Numbered from the stretch's first letter, positions 24,876 to 42,030 are shown. The stretch is DNA of 64,000 bases from Camellia lanceoleosa (GCA_025200525.1 CM045762.1:22479374-22543373); one strand, 5' to 3'. The notes: generated from the letters alone by a model not told the origin. Made by a program: numbers and translations.

Positions 24876-25342
24876 TGTTGGATATCACCCATGTGTGGGA
24901 TGATCATGGAGCACCCACTTTGGAGAGAGTGGGGGTGGCTTACCAACTCCAACCCCCTAGAGAGTGGAAGAAGGTAGGTAGCAACCAATAAGGTTCTCCC
25001 TCATTTGTGTATAAATAGAGGAAGAGAGTGTGGAGCTTGATAAAGAGCAAACAGATAGAGAGCAAACCAAAGAGAGAGTGAGAGATATGAGGTTGAGATA
25101 CTGTCTCTCTTGATGTGAGTGAGGGAGACGGGTGAATCGGTGAGTGAGGATAGTGTGAGCTTCTCCTCTATTGTGATCTTTCAGTAATCTCTCCATTGTT
25201 ATAGTGATAAAATGTTACTCTCCTGTGGACGTAGGCATTATTACCGAACCACGTTAAATATAGTGTCTCCTTTGGTGTGGGTGTGTTTTTCTACTTGGTA
25301 TAATTTCTAGGAGGTCTTGGGCGGGATCCCCAATCCCCAACA
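24876..25342 (+). repeat. 5' LTR
   Basis: TG...CA ends, TATA box at 25010-25017, pyrimidine/purine-rich leader after it. Paired with 29575-30040. Confidence 0.9.
25010..25017 (+). promoter_or_regulatory. LTR TATA box
   Basis: TGTATAAATAGAGG, 134 bases into the 5' LTR; the same sequence is kept in the 3' LTR at 29709-29716. Confidence 0.7.
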
Positions 25343-25344
25343 AG

Positions 25345-25356
25345 TGGTATCAGAGC
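25345..25356 (+). other. Primer-binding site for initiator tRNA-Met
   Basis: TGGTATCAGAGC, the standard plant primer site, located AG after the LTR end. Confidence 0.9.
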
Positions 25357-25760
25357 CTCGTCGGTCGTTTTCGAAACAAAAACAAATTATTTTTTGAAAC
25401 TGCCCAGAAATCAAATTGCTCAAAATCAGAGTTTGAGCATACCAAGAGCAAGGTCTCGACGTGAGGAGTCCAAAAATGAAAAACATAGCACCAGAGGACA
25501 ACGAATGCGCCCTCACGCAGAGCCTGAATATGGCGCATGAGTCTCACTTTCAGCACGCGCCGCCACGCATCGTTTGATGCACCGGCACGTCATTCCAATC
25601 TCGTCTACGCGCCATGCGTGTGACAGGGGAAGAAGACGAGACGCATGGAGCCACATCATCGACACGTGGCACCACGCTAGTCAGGGGTGCCACTTGTCTA
25701 CCATGTCATCAGTCCAGTCAGCGCCACGTCGTCTGCCACGCCAGCACAAAGAGAATTAAT

Positions 25761-25871
25761 CTAGTGCTACGCGGCTAAGGTGCAGCCACAGAAGGTGGGA
25801 TCCAATGCTACGCGACTAAGGTGTAGCCGTAGGAGGAGTGATCCAGTGCTACACAGCTGAGGTGCATCCGC
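25761..25871 (+). repeat. About 42-bp triplicated motif in the retrotransposon leader
   Basis: The phrase agtgctacgcggctaaggtg with tagccg or cagcc after it occurs three times (near 25763, 25806 and 25850), with substitutions between copies. Confidence 0.8.
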
Positions 25872-28800
25872 AAATCTGAAGTGTCCAAACTGTTTTGGCC
25901 TGATCTGAGCCATTCGGAGTCTGTTTCTGACGATCCAATAGTGCTTTCCAACTATTTGGAATATTCCGGACACATTCATACGGTCAGATTTTTAAATTGG
26001 AGTTTTTTGTAAAAGAAGATCAAAGTGGCAGACGGCGTCAGGTACAGTGGATGAAATATTTTGTTGGAACAGAATATTTTCTGAACTTCTGAAAATTGCA
26101 AGTTGGCCCAGAAGTTTTTAGAAAATTGTGGTGTGGCCCAACGTTTGGGGATATTTTTTCAGTGAGGTCCCTGGAAGTGCAGCGAAGGTTGGTTCTAGCT
26201 AAACGGACCGTTCTGGATGCAACCGCGAGGTCAGAATAGTGAAATTCTGAACGGGTTTTAAAGATTGTCAAAAACATGGAAGTATGTCATCTTCAATAGT
26301 TGAAGGAAGGTTGTCGGATATTGTGGAACGCTGCGGATTCACTGAAAAGGTTAGAATGGGCAGATTTTGACCAGATTGGACAACCAGATACAAATCGAGA
26401 TAGATCATTAGAGACCAAAGGAGATCATTCTTGATCAAATGAAGAATCGAGGGAGATCAGGATTGGTCAAGGGCAATCAAGAGAATTTCACATGATTATC
26501 TCAAGATCAACAATGTCTAGGAAAGTTCTGTCAAAAAGACACTATTTAAGGAGATTGGTTCTTGAGTGGGACCGGTTGTGACCCCACCAGTCTTTCTTGG
26601 GAACTTTCCTGGTTGTTGAGTTAAGGTGATCGAGAGATCTGGTTCAATCAGAAGGAGACCATTTCATCGATAGATAGATGATTGGCAACCAGTACAGGCT
26701 CAGGGAAATGTTGTGGTAGTTAGAGCTACTATCAAACATAATACAAGAAGTACTGGTAGTATGTGAACGTGGAAGGGCAACAGCTGCAGTAGTGCACACA
26801 TAAGGTGTAGGAGCACGTAGCCACAATAGCACAGATGAGTACACAGGAATGTCATACAAGGTGCAGGCGTACAATAGTGCAAGAGTACGTAGTAGAGTCG
26901 TACAAAGGTGCAGTGTGCCGGATTTTGGCCTGGCAGCAACACTAGTTCACAGAAGAAAGCTCTAGACAGAGATATTGAAAAGGATAAGATACTGCAGTGC
27001 ACACCCAGTGAGAGGCAGATCTTTTTTCTTTGTCCTGAATCTGGTTCATGGCAGTGAAGTCACAACGAGCACCCAGAGAGTTTGGGTAGAGTCACCTCAA
27101 CAAGGAAATTATAAGCATTCCTGATGATAGAGGTGCGAGCCATGCAGGATGATGTGTGGCAGTTGAAGACATTCCAAGTAGGAGGTGCAGATTCACTCTA
27201 AATGATCGGTAGAATGGAGACATATTTGTACAACGATGTTTTCTCATCCATGTGGGTGATGGAGGTGAAAAATTTTGTTCACCCAATTGAAGCCAATTGG
27301 AAGCCAATTAAAGACCCTTCAGAGTCAGTTGCAAAAGTTATCAGTTCATTTGGAGACTCTTGGGTTAGTTACAGAACTTCAGAGTTCATTGAGTTTCTCT
27401 CTAGAGGATAGAGAGAACCAGCATTGGCAAAGTGTACTACGGAGATTGGGCATGTGTAATAAGTCCAAACAGTAGTACTTTATTGGCATTGGCCTCAGTG
27501 GAGGCGTTGCAGATCCTTCATGGATCGTTGTTGGAAGACTCGCATTTGGTGAAGCCTTGGTTTCTGCATTTGTCGATTTGAAGGAGAAGGTGTGACAATC
27601 TACTTTAGATCTTGGTGGAGCTTTGGCGTTTTTTTGTTCAATGTCTATTGGAGGCATTGTTGTTAGTAGTCTTTCATGGATTACTGACGATTTTCAGAGT
27701 CGTGGTTTATTGAGATTCATTATCACAGTTGGGATCTATAAGCATGTTTGATTAGATCCAAGGGTGTCTCCGATTTGTAAGACTTGATTGTTTCTTCTTC
27801 TTGTGGATTTTCATTTTCACAATCTGTTCCATATTCAAAGACATCAGCTATTGGTAGTCTGGGTGAGGATTCAGACTCTGGGTGTTTGCTTCTGTGGAAG
27901 CGGTCTGACCATTGGTGTTCATTGAAGATTGGAAGAGATTGTTGCGGAGAAACGTGAAGATGGTGATTCTGTGAATCTTATGTGTTGGGATCCATCCCTT
28001 AATCTGCCGTTGGATTTGGAGAGGATAGATCGTTTGCAGACTTGATGGAGTCAGCAGGGACTGTTGGAGTTGTGCATTTACGATGCACGTGCCTTTTTTG
28101 GCGATTTTTTGGCAGCTGTGAAGATGGTGCATCATCTTGTGTTTGCCAGTTGGAATTGCAATTGGAGGAATCTGGAGTTTGCTCGACATTTCAGAAATTT
28201 TTTGGCTCTTGGTATTTTGTTAGTTCGTTTAAAGTTTGTTTCGATACTTCCGAACTGATTAGAGCCTGATTGCATCCACAGTCCAATGTTGTTTGGTGGA
28301 GAACTTGCCTCAGTTCTTGGAGAATTTGTTTGGCTCTCTTGATTAATTCGAGCTTGACAAGAGCAGTATTGTGTTCAATGGTTGATCAGACATGATGTTT
28401 TTGGTACCGCTTTCGAAGTTGCTTTGACGAAGAATTTGAAGCCTCTCTTGTTTAGTCTCCTCTGCATTGGTTCAAGTGGGTTGCTCACCATGTTTTGTTT
28501 AGAGTTGTCAAGGATAACTTGTTTGGTGCCTATGGAAATTGAAACTTGGCACCATGGTGGAGCTTGAGTTGCAAAAAATCGATTGGTTCTACATGTTCTT
28601 TGGCTCAATGTGATTTTCAGCAATGGAATCTGCTGTGTTTTTGGGAAAAGCACTTGTGTTTTGTACAGTAGATGGAATTCATTTTTGACTGAATGGTTGG
28701 ATACTTGGATTATGGTATCGGTTTTGATTCTGTGGCAGTGAACGCACCTCTTGATGAAATAGAGTAGTTGCAGATCTCTGAAGCGAGCTCGAGCGCAGGA

Positions 28801-29238
28801 TGAGAGATAGAGCCACAATGAGCACTCAAGGAGTATGGGTGCAGGTACTATGCTAGGTGTTTGCATAGTTGATTACTTGTACAAATCTGTTGAAGTTGCT
28901 TTGGAAAAGAAAGCTAATGTCAACCGTCAATCTGATAGTACAAGTGAAAGATGCGCAGGTAACGTGTATCGCTGAACTAGAGATCATGGATTGCAAAAGA
29001 CATGAACAACAAGTGTGTGGAAAACGCTGGGAAGTTGTTCAAGAGTGCAAAGGGCAAATGCTGATAAATTCAAGATAGTTTAGAGGAAACTCCAAGCAAA
29101 GAAAATCAAGAACGTTGACCAGACAAATGAAGAGTTTTCTGTTACTCCAGTTTTGGTTGTGCAAAGAGATACATGGCAGGATAGTGGCATTTCAGGGAAG
29201 AGCTATAGTGTCATAGAGCACTCAAAGGAGTGCAAGGC

Positions 29239-29310
29239 ATCCCGAGTAGGGGGTGCTGGGCATCTCAATCAGGGGGCGCAGGACATCCAATCAGGGGGTG
29301 CAGGATATCT
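29239..29310 (+). repeat. About 24-bp triplicated motif near the 3' LTR
   Basis: Three units of the form atccaatcagggggtgcagg / atcccgagtagggggtgctgg lie about 270 bases before the 3' LTR. Confidence 0.75.
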
Positions 29311-29574
29311 TGGTTACGCAAGTTCAAGCATAGCAGGTGAAGACATCCGAGACAAGAAGCGTGGAACACATCTGTGTGAGATAGGAGCAGAGGCTCTCTC
29401 CAAATCAGAGAGTGGTGTGAGTTGAGTTAAGGATGTAGGATTCCCTCATCCTCTTGTATCTCTGGTGTATTATCTCTATCTTCAGGGGATGCAGCATTCT
29501 GTTAAAATTTGGGTGTGAGAAGTATAGCAGCAGTGTGTGCAGTAGATCACCTCACATGGGTTGAGAGGGTGATT

Positions 29575-30040
29575 TGTTGGATATCACCCATGTGTGGGAT
29601 GATCATGGAGCACCCACTTTGGAGAGAGTGGGGGTGGCTCACCAACTCCAACCCACTAGAGAGTGGAAGAAGGTAGGTGGCAACCAATGAGGTTCTCTCT
29701 CATTTGTGTATAAATAGAGGAAGAGAGTGTGGAGCTTGATAGAGAGCAAACCGATAGAGAGCAAACCAAAAAGAGAGTGAGAGATGTGAGGCAGAGAGAC
29801 CGTCTCTCTCGGTGTGAGCGAGGGAGACAGGTGAATGGGTGAGTGAGGATAGTGTGAGCTTCTCCTCTATTGTAATCTTTCTGTAATCTCTCCATTGTTA
29901 TAGTGATAAATGGTTACTCTCTCGTAGACGTAGGCATTATTGCCGAACCACGTTAAATATGGTGTCTCTTTTGGTGTGGATGTATTTTTCTACATGGTAT
30001 ATTTTCTGGGAGGTCTTGGGTGGGATCGCAATCCCTAACA
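29575..30040 (+). repeat. 3' LTR
   Basis: Matches the 5' LTR at 24876-25342 over its whole length. Preceded by the purine-rich stretch gggttgagagggtgat, a plausible polypurine tract. Confidence 0.9.
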
Positions 30041-31858
30041 CTAAGATGGAGCAGAGAAAAGATGAGAGTAGTAGATTGGTAATGGAATCCATTGAGGACT
30101 TGTTTAGTTTCTGCACAATTATGATATTGTATAGAATCAATCAAGCAATCCATTTCAGTTTAAGTCAAAAAGAGAAAATTCAAAGGCTCTATTATTTGTT
30201 TACACCAAGTCTTCCTCATATTTTTCTCCATTAGACTTCCAATCTGGTGAGTTAGACAAATTAGCTTCTAACGTCTCTTGGTGGGCCAAGTATGTTTATT
30301 ATGAGAAAACGACAGGCGTTGAATGAATCTCACTCTCTATGGGAAAGAGAGAGACTTGTTTAGGATTCGTTAACGTTTATATTTATATTTATTGAATTTT
30401 TAGGTACTGTAAAAAAAATTCATTTGATTTCTATTTTTATTTTCAAATTTCATAAACACCAAAAAAAAAAAAAAAAAAAAATGGTTTACACCTGTTTAAT
30501 ATATATATTTTCGTTTATTATTGTTATTAATTTTATTTTCTTCCTCTATTCTTTCACGCTTTCTAATGATCACCTATTGCTCATCGTCACTCATTATCGA
30601 TGACTTCATCTGATAGCTTACCTCTTGCCGAACCAACTTCTACGATAATCACCTTTGGTTACCACCTTGGACGACTGACTTATCTCCATTTTCGACCATT
30701 GACAACCACTTTCAACTATCACTTCACATAGCCAACAACCACCTCTCATTAGCACCTCTAACACTTTCACCAACCACCCATTCACTTTTTTTTTTTTTTT
30801 TTCAAAATGAAATTTTGAAACACTTTTATACAAAACATATTTTGAATTTTTGTTTTTATTCAAAACAAACAAAAACATGTTTAATATTTTCTTTTATAAA
30901 TTATAAATATTACCAAACCACACCTTAATATCAATACTAATGATTACCAAACAACACCTTAATTATAAATTATCAAACCACATCTTACTCTAATGGCACG
31001 AGTTAGGACTAATGATTATTTTGTTAATGTGATTCATTGCCTTAATTCACACTTTTGAGATGTCAAATTTTAGTTAAAATAATCAATAAAGACAAGATTA
31101 AAATAATTAATAAAATAAAATGTTATATCTAAATTATAATTATTTTATTTTTCTCTCACAACTATCAAATTAACTGAAAAAAGGCAACTATCATTTCAAA
31201 TAATTTTTTTTAATTATATTAAAATAGCCATAAAAAAAATAATTAAAATAGCCAAGTTTTAAAGCGGATAATTTTCTCTGGTAATTCTCTCTATAACCAA
31301 GACGGCTAAGGGGACGTGATTGAGTTTTTTTTTTTTGACTTTTCAATTTAAGGTGTTTGGAATTAATTATATTTAAAAATTGACTAAAGAAATTATTAAT
31401 TTTTTTAATAAAAAACTACTACCTCAACCTCTTACTCTTTCCTATCATCATTTGCTCTCATTACAAAAAAATTAAAATTTTAGAGACTAAAATTTAGGAA
31501 TAAAATTATTTTTTAAGGACCAGATAATTTTGTTACGAGAAGTGTCGTTATTATATTTTTAGCAACAAAAATTAGACATTAGTAATGAATTATTATCCTT
31601 TTGGGATTAAATTTTTTGGCTCAAAAAATAAACTATTTTAAGACCAAATTATTGTCTCTAAAAGTTTATTTATTGGTGACATTTTCAAAATTTTGTCACT
31701 AAATATCTTATTTTTTATTTTTCGAAACGACCTTTTAACGATTATCCTTATAATGATGGAAATTGGTCCCTAAAACAAATAAGGGGTACTTACCAATTAG
31801 TCCTATTCACTAGACTTATTTACCTACAGGTCCTAACTAATAAATTTAACACTATAAA

Positions 31859-31965
31859 AATAAGAGAGTGATAAATTTATCACTAAAAAATTATTCATAA
31901 AAAAAGAGACTGATAAATTTATCACTATAAAATTATTCATAAAAAAAAAAAGACTGATAAAATTT
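31859..31965. repeat. About 50-bp AT-rich tandem repeat
   Basis: The unit gagactgataaatttatcac followed by tataaaattattcataaaaa occurs about two and a half times. Confidence 0.8.
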
Positions 31966-32086
31966 GTCTTTATTACTTAATAAATTATATCAAATAGGAC
32001 TTAATGGGTAATAAGTCTCAAAGTAGGACCTATTGGGTAATAAGTCTCCCAAGTAGGACCTATGGGTAGTTTACCCAACAAATAAT

Positions 32087-32163
32087 GACACTGTGAGGGG
32101 GAAAGGAAGACTTATTGCAAATATTGACACAGCGAGGGGAAAGGAAGACTTATTGCAAATAGT
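32087..32163 (+). repeat. 39-bp duplication just upstream of the intact kinase
   Basis: Units 32087-32125 and 32126-32163 (gacacagcgaggggaaagga and so on) lie 60-140 bases before the start codon, so in the likely 5' UTR or core promoter. Confidence 0.85.
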
Positions 32164-32223
32164 AACTGTGCTGCAAGAGTTCCTGAATGTTAATTTATAA
32201 ATTGAATAAATAATGGCAAACGG

Positions 32224-37528
<5,305 letters not shown>

Positions 37529-38173
37529 AAGACAATTCTTGTTGGTGTGTAATTGTTATGATCCAAGCAAGACCTTTGAGTTTGTTTAGCTAATGAACAC
37601 AATGTCAAAGTTGTCTTTCTTGGCAATGAGCTTCAGAAATCTTGGCTTACAGACACCATGTTAAGCCTTGTTTTCTATGCTACAATCCGACTTACCTATG
37701 TCTTTTACTTAGTTTGATTGCTTTTCCTTGTCTTGTGTTGGCTATTTGTTTGTTTCACATTTGTGTATCTAAATATAACAATGGGTAATCATATCTTTTA
37801 ATCCCAACAGATATTGTATATAACACAAGGTTCTGAATACCGTAATGACTATGGTTTCATTTTTATTACGGAAAATTGAGCAATAGTCCATCATTTAGAA
37901 AGTTTTGTTGCGGAGGTCCAAGGAATGGTCTTTGTTAGTAATAAGAATAGACGCAAGCTACTTATTGGTTGTTAAATCCAAACATGATGCATCAACAAGG
38001 GAATCATGGTGTGAATACATGCCTAACAAAAGCTTTAACTTCTTTATTTTTGGTTCTTCTCTCTCAAGCTTAACAACTCCACTCTTTATTTTAGTGCTCT
38101 CAACATTGAAGTGGTTTTATATATAGAAATTAATTTCTTGTTATATTCAAAAATTCAACGAGCAAAGCATGGA

Positions 38174-39084
38174 AATGGGTGCAATGGAGTGGATATTATT
38201 TCCCCATCCCCATTCCCCTATAATAATTTTTCTCCATTCCCCATTTCCCATCCCCTATGGGTTCTCCCCATCCCTTAATGGGTTTGGATTTTTCCCAACC
38301 CAACTTAACCCTTTTTTTTTTAACAACCAAAGCTAAATATACATTCAATTTTATTTTATTTGGCTCAACAACAAAATCAAATACACATTCATTAATTAAT
38401 TAAAAATTTGGGTTTAAATTAATCAAATATATAATTTTGACACAATCAAATAAGTTTTTAATAATTGAAAAAAAAATGTGATAAAAAAAAGAAAAAGAAA
38501 GAGTAAATTACATTTCTCACCTCAAACTTTTATAATTTTACAAACAATGGCCCTTTCTTCGGCTAAAGCGAGGCTTCAAGTGGCAGTGGATTCACTAGAA
38601 GCTGTGAAGGAAGAAAGAGTGATTTAGAACATGAAACTGGAGGGGAAGAATCGAATATATTAAGGAAAGATGAGGAAGTAGTCTTGGTTGCTTGGGATGA
38701 TATTAGAGTTTGTCAAGCTACTTTGACAAATTTGGGGCAAAGCCAAGATAATTGCAAAGCAGAAAAGAGGAATTGCAAAAGGAAGTGGATCAGCTAAATG
38801 AGATTGTAGAGAAAGTGGAAATGAATGCTTTAAAAGTGGAGGAAGATGTTGCAAATGTCATGCATTTAGTGAAGCAAGCTGTGAGAATGAGAACCCTAAT
38901 TCTAAACAAGGTAGTGAAAACGTAAGGAGGAAATGGCCGGGTACCCATCCCCGACCCATTCCTAATGTATATTTAAAAGACACCACTTACCTGACCCAAC
39001 GGGTAAGAAAAAAGGGAAAAAAATCATATATTTAGATCGAGTCTCCATGGATACCCATAGAGTAGGTTCTCTATTGCCATCCCT
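38174..39084 (+). mobile_element. hAT-type non-autonomous element with 8-bp target duplication
   Basis: Flanked by AGCATGGA on both sides (38166-38173 and 39085-39092). Ends are AATGGGTGCAATGG and, reverse complemented, AGGGATGGCAATAG, short imperfect inverted repeats as in hAT elements. Subterminal ccatccccattcccc-type tracts occur at both ends. No transposase. It contains a coding-like fragment at 38550-38925. Confidence 0.8.
38550..38925 (+). pseudogene. Captured coiled-coil gene fragment inside the hAT element
   Basis: Two coding-like blocks: 38550-38625 reads ALSSAKARLQVAVDSLEAV then KEERV and a stop, and 38767-38890 reads EELQKEVDQLNEIVEKVEMN then LKVEEDVANVMHLVKQAV. Both have the heptad pattern of a coiled coil and recall WEB-family proteins, but I cannot assign the parent gene. 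Codon-like composition stands out from the AT-rich element around it. Confidence 0.5.
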
Positions 39085-39278
39085 AGCATGGATTAACAAA
39101 GCCAAAATGTTGCACAAATCTAACTCATGGCACATTATTGGATTGGAATAAGCACTTTCATATTACCAACGTATCTCTTGGGTTTTTTATTTTTTTATTT
39201 TTTTTATCTTCATCAAGATTTCAAACTTAGAATAATTCACAAAGATGTCAAAGCTAGCAATTGCTAATGTTGACAATG

Positions 39279-41720
39279 GCTTCATTTGAGATGTGGGTTG
39301 ACTTTTTGGCTTTTTGACTTTTTGGCTATAGTCTAGGGCTAAAAGTCCTCGTTTGGGATATATTTGGGTTTACACTAATAGTCCCTATAGTTTGGGGCTT
39401 GTGTCATTTTAATCCATGACTTTTCAATTGTGACACATTTGACCCTGAATTTTGAATCATGTTTCAAATAAGGACAATTGAAAATATCATTAAATTTTTC
39501 AAGGGTAAAATCATCAATTTGATAAAATATAAACTAATTTGACAAAAATAAATGTCAAAAAATATTTTTGAATTTTTAATAATTATTTCTACCCACTAAA
39601 GATAAAATTATGTAAATTTGATAAATCTTTTAGACATTTATTTATTTTTTTACCAAATTAATTTTTATTATGTATTTGGATGATGATCATGTAAAATTAA
39701 TTATTAATTCAATCGGGGAAAGAATAAGAAAGCCCCAATTTTTTCTCCTTTTATGCTCCATTTGTCTGGATAAAAAATTTAAAAATAAATAAATAAATAA
39801 ATAAAATTTAAAATTAATCTATAGATGAATTAACCAGTTCAAAAACAAACTACACAAAAATTGATCGTAAAACACTTACAATGGGTGAATCCCACTATGT
39901 ATGGATCCCATTGTAGGACTCATGGGAGTATGCTGTGACCCCATGGTGGGACTCAATTCTTATGATTGTTCTTTGACCAATTATTCTTTAGAGGGTTATG
40001 TCTGATCATGTGACCGGTTTTTAGATTGTTTCATTACCTATCGAGCATTTAAGAGTGTAATGGCGATGTCATTTACTGAAGCTAAACTTGGTGCATCTAT
40101 GCTTAAAGAACAATCAACCTTAAATGGATTCCTTTCAATGAAAAAACGAAATTATTTAGGCTGAGGCAATGCACCCTCACTACCCATTATCAGAACCACA
40201 CTCGGCATACATGGCCTATCTTCTGGACACTGTTGTACACATAGCAGTGCCACGAGGATTGATCTCAACATTTCAGGTAGATAACACGAGTCCCTTATAG
40301 ATCCATCAATCCAATTCTAGTGACCTGCCTTCTTTGTAGAGTGATCATGCCTGAAGACAACATTAAAAAACACATGTTTAAGGCGATATTTTAAATATTA
40401 ACTAATACATATTAACGATAGAAATGAAAATCATATGCAGACCTGCCTATATCTGTTTATAGCCGATATGGTAGGTTCACAGGCTGATTTGATTCTGTTG
40501 TTGATATATATTTTAATTTTTTTTTTTATTCTCACAAAAAAAACGATAAAAAATTGAAAATGCTTATTGTTTTCATATCATTTTCATTTTTGTTTGAAAA
40601 CAATAACTTTTTCATTTTTCCTCAAAACTAGGTTGTTCTAAGAATTTTTTTAAATTAATTTTGGAAAGATTTTGAAAAAATCACAAAATCGTTTTACAAA
40701 TTAAAGTCATATTAATGCCATTTTATTATCGCCACCATCTCACTTCCACTACTACACCACCTCTGCCATTACTACCATCATCAAACGTACCATTACAAAA
40801 TATAGCTTTTATGGCAACACTTCTTGATGAGTTGTTGGAGGTGGTGATATCAAGTGAGAGTTGTCGAAAGTGGACGAAGGTAGTAGCCAATAACGGGGGG
40901 TGACTGGAGGTGGTGGTGACCGGTGATGGGAAACGAAAGAGAGAATGAGAACTTGTTTTGAAAATAAAAGGAAGCATCTTTTTCTTATTCATAAAATTTT
41001 GAAATCGTTGTTACTTTTTTATAAATAAAAAAAAATTATTAAACGCGATGCTAGTCCCTCCACAAGAATTGAAGCATGATGGTTTGATTGGACCTGTCAA
41101 GTGTGTGCTATTCTAGGCTGTCAATTTTAATGCCGTGCCAATTATAAACACTACTATTCAACAAGGTGTTAAAATTCATTGATAGCTCAAAATCAATCGT
41201 AATCGAGTCAATCAAAAAATTATATTTAAATATTTTTATATTTTAATTCTTTGAGTATAGAAGATAAATGATCAATATAATAAAATGAGAAAATTATATT
41301 AAAAAAATACCTCAAAGTTTGATTGTTATAACAAAATAAATTCTGAATTTTTTATTTTGCCAATTTAAAATTCTATTTTTTTATTTATTTTTGTTAAATT
41401 AGTTTATATTTTATTAAATTAACGATTTTGCCCTTGAAATTAAACAATGGTATCTTCAATTGTCCTTATTTGAAATAAGATTAAAAATTCAAGATCAAAT
41501 GTGTCACAATTGAAAAGTAAGGGACTAAAGTGACGCAAGTCCTAAACTATAGAGACTGTTAGTGTAATTTGCCTGATATATTTTTTGACTTTTGTGAGAG
41601 AAAAAATGAAATGATTATGGTTTGGATTAGACATTTTTTAGCATGGGCTAAAAGACCTATTTTGTCTTTTTGTGACTATTTTAGTCTCAACCCACCCTAA
41701 CCCAACTTCCCAAATGAGTG
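39279..41720. mobile_element. 2.4-kb element with long (about 290-bp) terminal inverted repeats
   Basis: The left arm (39279 to about 39560) and the right arm (about 41340 to 41720) are inverted copies. For example ttttcaattgtgacacattt at 39422 faces its complement near 41500, and aatataaactaattt at 39530 faces 41400. Ends read GCTTCATTTGAGATGTGGG and, reverse complemented, CACTCATTTGGGAAGTTGGG. CAATG flanks both ends (39274-39278 and 41721-41725). It splits exon 5 of kinase copy 3. No transposase. It carries an inverted kinase exon fragment at 40156-40345. Long arms suggest a Mutator-like or foldback element, though the 5-bp duplication is short for Mutator. Confidence 0.75.
40156..40345 (-). 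pseudogene. S-domain kinase exon 7 fragment, inverted, inside the long-TIR element
   Basis: On the minus strand it reads [20 protein letters not shown] then [13 protein letters not shown] and [10 protein letters not shown], the last kinase exon (compare 37300-37420 of the intact gene). A single-base frameshift precedes it near the ELID position and a stop follows the PQPK segment. It lies opposite to kinase copies 2 and 3. Confidence 0.85.
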
Positions 41721-42030
41721 CAATGAACCCAAAGCTATGGGACTTTGGCATCGCCAGAAGTTTTGGAGGAAATGAATCAAATGCAAATACAAGCAAAGTG
41801 TTTGGAACATAGTACGAATATATGCATGATTTATGTAATTCAATCGTATTTCTATAAATTTTTCTTCTTCTTCTAATATTTTACTATAGCGGCTATGCAA
41901 CGGATGTGATTTTCTCAGTAAAATCATATGTATTTAGTTTTGACGTTTTGGTGCTAGAGATTGTTATCAAGAAGATAAACAGAGGTTTCATTCATTTAGA
42001 CCACCGTCTCAATCTTCTTGGGCATGTGAG

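Larger units (their letters stand above)
24876..30040 (+). mobile_element. Non-coding LTR retrotransposon with CTAAG target duplication
   Basis: The 5' LTR 24876-25342 and 3' LTR 29575-30040 are about 466 bp each, begin TGTTGGATATCACCC and end in ACA. They differ at about 40 positions by eye. CTAAG flanks both ends (24871-24875 and 30041-30045). The primer site TGGTATCAGAGC, complementary to initiator tRNA-Met, starts 3 bases after the 5' LTR. The 4.2-kb interior has no recognisable gag, protease, integrase or reverse transcriptase in any frame. It therefore looks like a large retrotransposon derivative that relies on another element's proteins. It sits inside the signal-peptide exon of kinase pseudogene 1, in opposite orientation. 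Confidence 0.88.
23744..30092 (-). pseudogene. S-domain receptor-like kinase copy 1, first exon only, split by an LTR element
   Basis: The exon starts at ATG 30092 with a signal peptide (MDSITNLLLSSFLCSIL). It is interrupted by the LTR element 24876-30040 and continues from 24875 to a splice donor at 23743. Visible parts are the B-lectin start ([19 protein letters not shown]), LLESGNFVLRSADDD, LWQSFDYPTNTFLPG, the S-locus glycoprotein segment (FRSGPWNGVQFSG), an EGF-like part (CGPYGLC, GCVRRAPMNC) and a PAN domain ([27 protein letters not shown]). A deletion after GIWY removes the usual VVWVANR segment. Several frameshifts and stops break the frame (near 24660, 24448, 24240, 23975). Kinase exons are absent: the intron runs into the Ogre-like pile at 23445. 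In its intact state it would have been a plasma-membrane receptor kinase. Confidence 0.88.
30105..32223. other. Intergenic region between divergent receptor kinases
   Basis: AT-rich, with an A run at 30461-30480 and a T run near 30786-30803. It serves as the upstream region of both kinase copy 1 (minus) and copy 2 (plus). 31450-31720 has words resembling decayed CACTA-type repeats (ctcattacaaaaaaatt). No gene is supported. Confidence 0.5.
37990..42027 (+). pseudogene. S-domain receptor-like kinase copy 3, exon remnants
   Basis: Collinear kinase remnants lie downstream of copy 2. They are the end of exon 4 (WCEYMPNKSFNFFIF, 38010-38055), the HRD part of exon 5 (YLHQDFKLRIIHKDVKASN, 39207-39262), the DFG part (WDFGIARSFGGNES, 41736-41812) and exon 6 ([18 protein letters not shown] to HRLNLLGH, 41890-42027, donor after it). 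Exon 5 is split by the long-inverted-repeat element 39279-41720, and an hAT-type element (38174-39084) lies between exons 4 and 5. The HRD motif is changed to HKD and the activation loop has lost the MSPE segment. No ectodomain and no exon 7 in normal orientation are present. Clearly dead. Confidence 0.85.

Noticed and set aside
28375..28866. 163-codon minus-strand frame inside the non-coding LTR element
   Set aside because: No recognisable domain, opposite to the element's orientation, and no similar frame near it.
40726..40992. Frame rich in Thr, Ser and Pro within the long-inverted-repeat element
   Set aside because: Low-complexity ACC/TCC-rich sequence open on both strands with no domain.
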